Origin: an uncultured Alphaproteobacteria bacterium
GTDB taxonomy: Bacteria; Pseudomonadota; Alphaproteobacteria; UBA6615
Assembly: GCA_943787445.1 (NCBI GenBank)
Contig: CALSML010000021.1
Location: 26,987 to 90,986, forward strand
Length of the DNA stretch: 64,000 nt
Direction: 5' to 3'
Position 1 is the first letter of the stretch, and each line of letters starts with the position of its first letter. Both the position numbers and the translations under genes were made by a program. Positions 57,410-64,000 of this stretch are shown in pieces. The notes beneath the pieces were generated by a model, which saw nothing but the letters and a program-made list of their open reading frames with translations, was not told the DNA's origin and made no database searches.

Positions 57410-60400
57410 TCAGCATCCCACCCAATCGTTTCGAATGCATTTTTGCGCCATTTTTTTGGCCTTTTTAATTTTTGAATTAGATATCTTTTCCTTTTTTGAG
57501 TCGGTTAAAAACCAAGCATGGTTCATTGAGTGGGTATGATGGAAGTAGCCCCCGGTACGCATCTGGTTTTCGTTTTGCGCCGCAACTAAAAACCACATCA
57601 GAGCTCGCACCTTGTCTTCGGAGACAATGCCTCCTTTTTTGTAAGTAATTCCTAATGCCATTTGGCCCTCTGGAGATCCAAGTTCTGCGCTTTTTTTAAG
57701 CCATTTTAATGCTGCACTGGCATTAGCCTCACGCTTCCCAACTTCTCCAAAATCTCCTGCTTCATCATCATAGGGTGTATCGGTGCCCTGACTTGTCGGA
57801 CTCAAAATAATGAATAAAAGAAACGCCGAATCAGCATCATCCTGTTTTGCTGCGAGCGAAATCCACTTGCGGGCAGAAAAATAGTCCTTTTGCCGCATTC
57901 CTTTTTTCGAAGACAGGTAATCGGAGCCCAGTTCATATTGGGCGCTTAACTCTCCTTGTTCAGCGCGCACCTCAACAGCTATCCTTTCGATATTCCACTC
58001 AGCACCTTCATCTCCCTGTTCAGCTGCCAGTTCGAACCACTTCAAAGCGGTTTCCCGGTTCTGAGGAACTCCTTTCCCATCCCGGTACATCAAACCAAGG
58101 TTGAATTGTGCTCCGGAGTCACCTTGTTCTGCAGAAAGTTGATACAATTCTGCTGCTTTCTCATTTGATTTTGGTGCACAGGTCCCCTCTTCATAACAAT
58201 AACCCAAATAGGCTTGGGCAAGGGCATTCCCTTGACCCGAAGACAGTTTGAACAACTTAAACGCTGTTTCATAATTTTTCTGGGTACCCCTTCCCTCATA
58301 GTAGAGGTAACCTAGTGTCGCTTGGGCACCGGCATGGCCCTGACCAACAGCAAGTCTAAGCCATTTAATGGCTGCCTTGTAATCCTTCGGTCCCCGCACG
58401 TAATACCTGCCCACCTTATATTGAGCTTTCATATCCCCCTGCTCGGCGGCAAGCGTGTACCATTTCAAAGCAGTCTTTATATCCTTTGCTACCCCGTCAC
58501 CCTCTGCATACATGTTACCCAGTTGGACCTGAGCTTCGACGTCGCCTTGTTCCGCCGCTTTAGCAAGTTCTCCAGCCTTTTTGATTTTTTGTGCCTGCAC
58601 TCTTTGGTTTTCTATTTTCTGCCCAAGCCGGATGTAATTGTCTGCGGCCGCTTCATGTCCTTGTTTGGATGCTAGCAAATAATATTCTTCGGCTTTAACA
58701 TAATCCTGAGTAACCCCCTGGGCTTCCTCATACATCTCTCCGACCAGATTTTGTGCATCTGCATTCCCCAGATCTGCGGCTTTTTTGAACCAATCATACC
58801 CGGTGCTAATACTTTTTTTGACACCTTCCCCGTTATAGTGCATCGCACCTAGCGAATATGCAGCATCAGAACTTCCGTTATTAGCAGCAAGCTCGGTCCA
58901 CTTGATCGCGAGTCCAAGGTTTTTTGGGATACCCGATCCCCCCAAATAAATTTGTCCAAGCTTAAACGCGGCTCGCTCATTCCCTTGAGTAGCGGCCTGC
59001 TCGTATATCTTAAATGCGCGAGGCAAATTCTTTTTAACTCCTCTCCCCAACTGATACAATTGAGCGAGGTTTAATTGGGCATTTTTGTCACCAAGCTCTG
59101 CGCCTTTGCCAAACCACTCCAGGGCGGTTTCAAGGTCCTTTCCGACACCTTCACCATTCAAATAAGCGTAACCTAGACTGTTATGGGCCTCTCCATTCCC
59201 CTGCCCCGCGGCCAACTTCCACCATGTTACGGCAGTTTGAGGATTTTTTGCGACACCAGCCCCTTCGTCATACATGATCGCGAGGTTCAACTGGCCTCTC
59301 GCATCGCCTTTGTCAGCGGCTACTTTGTACCACTTCACCGCCAACTCAAAGTTCCGCGAAACGCCATTTCCCTTTACATAAATGTCACCTAGTTCGACCT
59401 GCGCATTCAAGTTTCCCTGTTCAGCAGCAAGCGTATATAATTTAACTGCTTGCACGAGGTCCTTAGGAAAGCCGTCGCCATCTTTATACAGCTTAGCTAA
59501 TTTAAATTGCGCTATAGGATTGCCTTGCTTAGCAGATAACTCTAACTCGATTATTCGTTTCTGATTTCTTGCTTTTTCAAGAGGCACTTTTGCGTTTTGC
59601 GCAAGCTCATCGTTTGATTTCTGTTCCGCAGCAAATGCCAACCACTTTATCGCCGCATCTATATTCTGCAGAGAACCCCCTTTTTTTAGAAAAATATTAC
59701 CCAGTGTAAACTGAGACAAAGCGTCACCGTTTTCAGCTGCGAGTGCGTACCACTTCGCTGATTTGCCAAGGTCCTTAGGAACGCCATCTCCGTTGCCATA
59801 GATCTGACCTAATTGGAATTGGGCAGGGGCATTTCCCTGTTCAGCAGCAAGCGTATATAATTTAACTGCTTGCACGAGGTCCTTAGGAAAGCCGTCGCCA
59901 TCTTTATACAGCTTAGCTAATTTAAATTGCGCTATAGGATTGCCTTGCTTAGCAGATAACTCTAACTCGATTATTCGTTTCTGATTTCTTGCTTTTTCAA
60001 GAGGCACTTTTGCGTTTTGCGCAAGCTCATCGTTTGATTTCTGTTCCGCAGCAAGTGCCAACCACTTTATCGCCGCATCTATATTCTGCAGAGAACCCCC
60101 TTTTTTTAGAAAAATATTACCCAGTGTAAACTGAGACAAAGCGTCACCGTTTTCAGCTGCGAGTGCGTACCACTTCGCTGATTTGCCAGGGTCCTTAGGA
60201 ACGCCATCTCCGTTGCCATAGATCTGACCTAATTGGAATTGGGCAGGGGCATTTCCCTGTTCAGCAGCAAGCGTATATAATTTAACTGCTTGCACGGGGT
60301 CCTTAGGAACGCCGTCGCCATCTTTATACAGCTTAGCTAATTTAAATTGCGCTATAGGATTGCCTTGCTTAGCCGAGAGTGTGTACCACTTAACTGCGGT

Positions 60401-61981
60401 CTTAAGATCGGGTTTCTTTTTGGGAAAACCGTATCCCTTGTATGCCATCCAGCCCAATTCGAGTTGGGCCTTGGCATTACCTTTCTCAGCAGCTTTAGTG
60501 TAATGTCTAACAGCAGCAAAATTGTTCTGCGCCACCCCCAGTTTCTTGCCCTTCCGATAAATTAGACCGAGGTTGTATTCGGCTCGAGCATTCCCCTGAT
60601 CGGCAGAGCGCTTAAACATTAGCCGCATTTGGGAATTACGCTTGCTGATTTCCCAATTAGATGGAACACCGTGACCTTTCAAATACATTTTACCTAATTT
60701 GTATTGAGCCTCGGCGTCACCCTTTTTTCCGCCCGCTCGTTTCGCTGCACGCCCATACCACTTCACCGCTGTCTCATAATTTTTGTCAACACCCGTTCCA
60801 CTCTCGTACATCTCTCCCAGTTTAACCTGAGCCCTGACGTCACCTTTCTCCGCTTTTTTCTCAATCTCTGCCAGACTAGGCACTCCTTGCTTGGTCTCCT
60901 GGATAGCGGGCTTTTCCTCTTTGGTCTCTGTCGGGCTTTTTTCTTTTGGGCTCGCCTCCGCGATGTCCGAGTTTGGCTTCTGACTTTGTGGCTTAGTTGC
61001 CTCCACCTTCTCATGCTTGGGAATGCTCTTTTCCTCTGAGCTTACCTGAGCAACTTTCGGCTTCTGCTGCTCAATTTTGGTCTCTGTCGAGCTTTTTTCT
61101 TTTGGGCTGGCCTCTGCGATATCCGAGTTAGTCTTCTGACTTTGTAAATTAGTTGCCTCCACCTTCTCAGGCTTAGGAAGGTTCGTTTCCTCTGGGCTTG
61201 CTTGCGCAACTTTCGATTTCTGCTGCTCAATTTTGGGTATTTCTGCGAGCTCTGTTTTCGCTTTTTGGTTACCTTTTTCCGCCGCTTGCTTGTACCACCT
61301 TACTGCCGCCTCATCGTTTTTCTTCACCCCCAGCCCTCTGCGGTACATCACACCAAGATTGTACTGGGCGTCTGCGTCACCTTGCTCGGCTGCGCGTTCG
61401 TACCATTTGGCAGCAGTAACCAGGTTCTTCGCAACGCCTTGTCCGTTACGGTACCGCCAACCCAAATTATACTGAGCACGAGCATTTCCTTGCTCAGCGG
61501 CAAGCGTGTACCACTTCACAGCCAATTTGAAGTTTCTTGGAACGCCATTTCCCTTGTGATACATCAGCCCGAGATTGAATTGCGCACCCGCAATCCCTTG
61601 CTCAGCAGCGAGCGTGTACCATTTAACTGCGGTTTCGAGGTTCTGAGGAACTCCCTGCCCTTTACGGTATCTCCAACCAAGGTTGTATTGTGCTTTGGCG
61701 TTACCTTGCTCCGCGGCAAGTCGAAACCACTTTACTGCGGTCTTGAAGTTCTTCGGAACTCCGCTGCCTTTGTAATACAAGGTGCCAAGCTTGAATTGAG
61801 CACGGGCATTTCCCTGCTCAGCTAAAGGGACCCACTCGCGTAAAGCAGTGGCAAAGTCGCCTGCCTTAGCCGCCGCTACACCCCTCTGGAAATCCTGCGC
61901 TTTAACACCGTCAAGACCGAGAAAAAATAATAGGGCCAAACCCAGCGAGATTTGAGCTAGGGATTTTCTCATATTTCTCAT
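57410..61981 (-). CDS. Giant secreted Sel1-repeat protein
   Basis: A 1523-residue protein with signal peptide (LGLALLFFLGLDGVKAQ) and about 30 Sel1/TPR-like repeats of 36 residues (AQYNLGWRYRKGQGVPQN type). After the first seven repeats a charged spacer (residues about 245-365) has two copies of a 50-residue Lys/Glu/Ser/Pro unit with EKVEAT. Residues about 535-856 hold a 140-residue block repeated 2.3 times. The end is Lys-rich. Sel1 proteins act as scaffolds in signalling or host contact. It is AT-rich and followed by no obvious partner; two hydrolases lie upstream on the same strand. Confidence 0.9.
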   Translation of the reverse strand: MRNMRKSLAQISLGLALLFFLGLDGVKAQDFQRGVAAAKAGDFATALREWVPLAEQGNARAQFKLGTLYYKGSGVPKNFKTAVKWFRLAAEQGNAKAQYNLGWRYRKGQGVPQNLETAVKWYTLAAEQGIAGAQFNLGLMYHKGNGVPRNFKLAVKWYTLAAEQGNARAQYNLGWRYRNGQGVAKNLVTAAKWYERAAEQGDADAQYNLGVMYRRGLGVKKNDEAAVRWYKQAAEKGNQKAKTELAEIPKIEQQKSKVAQASPEETNLPKPEKVEATNLQSQKTNSDIAEASPKEKSSTETKIEQQKPKVAQVSSEEKSIPKHEKVEATKPQSQKPNSDIAEASPKEKSPTETKEEKPAIQETKQGVPSLAEIEKKAEKGDVRAQVKLGEMYESGTGVDKNYETAVKWYGRAAKRAGGKKGDAEAQYKLGKMYLKGHGVPSNWEISKRNSQMRLMFKRSADQGNARAEYNLGLIYRKGKKLGVAQNNFAAVRHYTKAAEKGNAKAQLELGWMAYKGYGFPKKKPDLKTAVKWYTLSAKQGNPIAQFKLAKLYKDGDGVPKDPVQAVKLYTLAAEQGNAPAQFQLGQIYGNGDGVPKDPGKSAKWYALAAENGDALSQFTLGNIFLKKGGSLQNIDAAIKWLALAAEQKSNDELAQNAKVPLEKARNQKRIIELELSAKQGNPIAQFKLAKLYKDGDGFPKDLVQAVKLYTLAAEQGNAPAQFQLGQIYGNGDGVPKDLGKSAKWYALAAENGDALSQFTLGNIFLKKGGSLQNIDAAIKWLAFAAEQKSNDELAQNAKVPLEKARNQKRIIELELSAKQGNPIAQFKLAKLYKDGDGFPKDLVQAVKLYTLAAEQGNLNAQVELGDIYVKGNGVSRNFELAVKWYKVAADKGDARGQLNLAIMYDEGAGVAKNPQTAVTWWKLAAGQGNGEAHNSLGYAYLNGEGVGKDLETALEWFGKGAELGDKNAQLNLAQLYQLGRGVKKNLPRAFKIYEQAATQGNERAAFKLGQIYLGGSGIPKNLGLAIKWTELAANNGSSDAAYSLGAMHYNGEGVKKSISTGYDWFKKAADLGNADAQNLVGEMYEEAQGVTQDYVKAEEYYLLASKQGHEAAADNYIRLGQKIENQRVQAQKIKKAGELAKAAEQGDVEAQVQLGNMYAEGDGVAKDIKTALKWYTLAAEQGDMKAQYKVGRYYVRGPKDYKAAIKWLRLAVGQGHAGAQATLGYLYYEGRGTQKNYETAFKLFKLSSGQGNALAQAYLGYCYEEGTCAPKSNEKAAELYQLSAEQGDSGAQFNLGLMYRDGKGVPQNRETALKWFELAAEQGDEGAEWNIERIAVEVRAEQGELSAQYELGSDYLSSKKGMRQKDYFSARKWISLAAKQDDADSAFLLFIILSPTSQGTDTPYDDEAGDFGEVGKREANASAALKWLKKSAELGSPEGQMALGITYKKGGIVSEDKVRALMWFLVAAQNENQMRTGGYFHHTHSMNHAWFLTDSKKEKISNSKIKKAKKMAQKCIRNDWVGC
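59412..60374 (-). repeat. 420-bp tandem duplication inside the Sel1 gene
   Basis: Exact period of 420 bp: 59412-59831 and 59832-60251 are almost identical, and 60252-60374 is a third partial copy. Each full unit encodes 140 residues, including QKSNDELAQNAKVPLEKARN between Sel1 repeats. Near-zero divergence implies a very recent expansion; the region could vary in copy number. Confidence 0.93.
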
Positions 61982-62021
61982 GACTATTTTATTCCAAGAT
62001 TTTCAACCAAATTTCATAAGT

Positions 62022-63158
62022 TCATTTCGCAAAAAAATCAAATACAGCGTATGCCTCAACCATATAATTTTCCACATGACTGTGAATTACGATTACTTTT
62101 TCTTCATCAAAGTTGAAACCAACCCTTTGACCGCCATAACCGACCCACCAAGCACTTCCATTTTGCATCACCCAAGTCTGGTAGCCGTAGTGGCTGAATG
62201 ATTGTCCGGGTCTACCTCTACGCCAATTATTTTTTATTTGTTTTGAGTTCATTTCCGTGACGAACTTTTTCATACAGTCGCCGCCCCGACCTCTCGCCAT
62301 ATCCATAACGTATAGCCCAAGCCTGCCCCAGTCCCTCAAAGTCGCATTAAACCCAGCAAATGCTATTGGATCTCCTTTAAAGTCGATCATCCAGGAACCT
62401 CTTTGCTCGGGACCTATTCTCGACCAGATATAGAAATAAAAATTACGAACCAAACCTCCAAATGTATCCATAACTTGCGACAGTGCTATCGTGTCTGCAG
62501 AGTTATAAGTAAACTCACTTCCTTCACCGTTCACTCTTTTCAGCCCCTTTAATAACTCCAAGCTGGATATTCTTTGGTCTCGCAAATTTTGATATGCCTT
62601 CGGCTTGGGGCTGCCGTTTTGCTTAGGGGTTTCAATACCACTGGCCATCATCAGAAGATTACGGATTTTAGTATCACCTTGGACAGTCCCCTCAAGTTGG
62701 GGTGCATAAATAATTGCCTTTTGCTCGAGACTTTTGATTTTACCATCACACAGCAAATTCCCGATCACAAGAGCAGTCAAACTCTTCGACATTGACATGC
62801 TATGCATTCTTCGGCCTGGGGCCGACGGCTCCCGATAGCGTTCAAATACTATTCGCCTTTTATGGATCAACAAGCCCGTAAGGGCTGACGCATTGCGATC
62901 CATCATGGTGTTAGCCTTGTTTGCAGACTTGAAATCGTGAGCTGTTTGCAGCGCCGGATTAAATGGTAAAAGACGTGAAAGCCCTCCACCGGCGGGCAGG
63001 TCAATGTTAGAAAACATCTGAGCATTTCCCCCGCTCGTACGGTATTTATTTACGGAGGAAACCGTACCGGAACACGCCGTGCCAGCAAGCATGATCCCAA
63101 CTGCCACAATGGGTAACTTCAGTTTTAATGAAGGATATTTTTGTTGGAACCAAATCAA
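62022..63158 (-). CDS. Beta-lactamase-class-C-like serine hydrolase, exported
   Basis: A 378-residue protein with an N-terminal signal segment (LPIVAVGIMLAGTACSG; Cys29 may be lipidated although the lipobox is atypical). The serine site is SMSKSLTALVIG (Ser-x-x-Lys), the Tyr motif appears as YNSAD, and the third region includes VGYGGQRVGFN. The family contains esterases, D-aminopeptidases and PBP4-like enzymes. AT-rich like the Sel1 gene 40 bp downstream, so they may be one transcription unit. Confidence 0.88.
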   Translation of the reverse strand: MIWFQQKYPSLKLKLPIVAVGIMLAGTACSGTVSSVNKYRTSGGNAQMFSNIDLPAGGGLSRLLPFNPALQTAHDFKSANKANTMMDRNASALTGLLIHKRRIVFERYREPSAPGRRMHSMSMSKSLTALVIGNLLCDGKIKSLEQKAIIYAPQLEGTVQGDTKIRNLLMMASGIETPKQNGSPKPKAYQNLRDQRISSLELLKGLKRVNGEGSEFTYNSADTIALSQVMDTFGGLVRNFYFYIWSRIGPEQRGSWMIDFKGDPIAFAGFNATLRDWGRLGLYVMDMARGRGGDCMKKFVTEMNSKQIKNNWRRGRPGQSFSHYGYQTWVMQNGSAWWVGYGGQRVGFNFDEEKVIVIHSHVENYMVEAYAVFDFFAK

Positions 63159-63332
63159 CTAAGGTACCTCACATTTATCAGCGGAATAACTAGGGTCGCG
63201 AACTATTAAAATTTTTCCAACATCCATCGCCCACAACCGTGTTTCAACTTTACCTGCATGATTGCAATACCTAAACTCGAAATAGTCTCAATTCGGCCCA
63301 TCGACAATTCAGTTCAGTTGCAACTCATCTCA

Positions 63333-64000
63333 TTATTCCGTTCTTAAAGTGAATTTACCGATCTCTTCATGCATTTGAGCAGTATGCTTCTCGTCGTAAC
63401 ACGTCTTGAAATTTCGGTTACCCGACCAACGACAACTTCCGTTTTTATTCATTGTTCCGTCTTTTTCCCTCCATCGTGACTCCCAACCGTGCGTTCCTCT
63501 ATCGAATGAAACATGCTTGGTCGCGTACTTAACAACGTTCGACTGGCACCCTTTTATCGGAGTGGCGAAATCCTTCTTGCCTGACAAAATGAGAACTGGC
63601 CCCCAATATCCCTTGTTTGCCAACGAAATGTATCTCTGACCGGCACGGAGCCGCCGCTTTTCATTGTAATTATCGCAAACGGGGTAATATGCGATGCCAC
63701 CAGCATAAAGCGGTTTTACCTCTGCAATCTGTCGTGGCTCAGCAGACATCGCTTTAAGTGTTGTCCATCCACCTTGGGAACCCCCCATCATAAAGGTTTT
63801 AGTAGGGTTTGTTCCCCGATCTCTTAACCACCTTCCGGCTGCGATAACGTCAAAAGTGCGAACCCTTGCATCCGCCCAAGAATTTCGATCCCAATTTTGT
63901 TTGGCACCCCGAGACATGAAACTGTCGAGGATCAGTACATTCGCGTTATTTTTATTTTTAAGCTTAGTTGCCATAAGCCATTCATTCCCTCCGACCCCAT
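63333..64000 (-). CDS. Dienelactone-hydrolase-like alpha/beta hydrolase, partial
   Basis: The 3' part of a gene whose 5' end is outside the window: the frame stays open to 64000 (GVGGNEWLM before the inner ATG at 63974). The nucleophile elbow is GGSQGG; the Asp region is LILSGKKDFATP; the His is in FDRGTHGWESRW. Four Cys may form disulfides (CDNYNE, GCQ, GSCRW, TCYDE), suggesting secretion. It lies upstream of the serine hydrolase on the same strand. Confidence 0.8.
   Translation of the reverse strand, partial: GVGGNEWLMATKLKNKNNANVLILDSFMSRGAKQNWDRNSWADARVRTFDVIAAGRWLRDRGTNPTKTFMMGGSQGGWTTLKAMSAEPRQIAEVKPLYAGGIAYYPVCDNYNEKRRLRAGQRYISLANKGYWGPVLILSGKKDFATPIKGCQSNVVKYATKHVSFDRGTHGWESRWREKDGTMNKNGSCRWSGNRNFKTCYDEKHTAQMHEEIGKFTLRTE

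Noticed and set aside
59412..60374. Satellite or CRISPR-type repeat
   Set aside because: The 420-bp period is an in-frame multiple of three within a Sel1 gene and encodes repeated protein domains.

Overview
The window looks like a chromosomal segment of a free-living-type alphaproteobacterium, probably a marine or Rhodospirillales-like lineage. The basis is the tmk-holB-metG-tatD-MBL gene order, an imuA-imuB-dnaE2 cassette behind a GAAC-N7-GAAC LexA box, a tRNA-Ser(UGA), and many LLM, SDR and acetamidase-type catabolic genes. Most of the DNA is moderately to highly GC-rich. The last 8 kb, from about 56.0 kb, is visibly AT-rich and looks acquired. The lineage assignment is inference.

Layout. 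0-7.1 kb: a DsbA-family thiol oxidoreductase, a small arsenic set (NIPSNAP protein, arsC, aquaporin), a Bax-like glucosaminidase, a YCII protein, an AsmA-like gene with an amber stop, and recQ. 7.1-14.7 kb: a broken MFS transporter, an IS3 remnant, then a 5.3-kb integrative element (about 8776-14105). The element is bounded by copies of the tRNA-Ser anticodon-loop sequence and has paired GTTGGTCAGT sites just inside each end. It contains a complete tRNA-Ser, a ribbon-helix-helix (RHH) regulator pair, a Sel1-DUF6804 gene, a serine resolvase and a tyrosine integrase; the larger genes are frameshifted. 14.7-26.2 kb: catabolic oxidoreductases and hydrolases, a persulfide-dioxygenase/rhodanese fusion, and a cell-wall block (mltB, rlpA, dacC). 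26.2-31.4 kb: an intact housekeeping block. 31.5-34.5 kb: decaying genes, including a DsbA-family protein, a LysE fragment and a TadG-like remnant. 34.5-40.4 kb: the SOS mutagenesis cassette, with dnaE2 carrying three frameshifts. 40.5-44.9 kb: a sulfur amino acid block (cysK, alaX, sseA, metC) next to a NUDIX gene with an amber stop. 45-51.3 kb: damaged MBOAT, SGNH, YqjG, thiolase and DUF35 genes, then a CoA-transferase set in A-B-A order. 51.3-55.8 kb: YHYH, SDR, racemase, CIA30 and TauD genes. 56-64 kb: AT-rich malic enzyme (nonsense mutation), a 1523-residue secreted Sel1-repeat protein with a 420-bp internal tandem duplication, and two secreted or hydrolase genes.

The main overall signal is gene decay. 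Single-base frameshifts and in-frame stops, several at positions where Trp or Tyr is expected, hit dispensable genes in clusters, while long runs of essential genes are untouched. This fits real pseudogene accumulation in a lineage under relaxed selection better than uniform sequencing error, but raw reads would be needed to settle it. The likeliest novel items are the tRNA-carrying integrative element and the Sel1/hydrolase locus.
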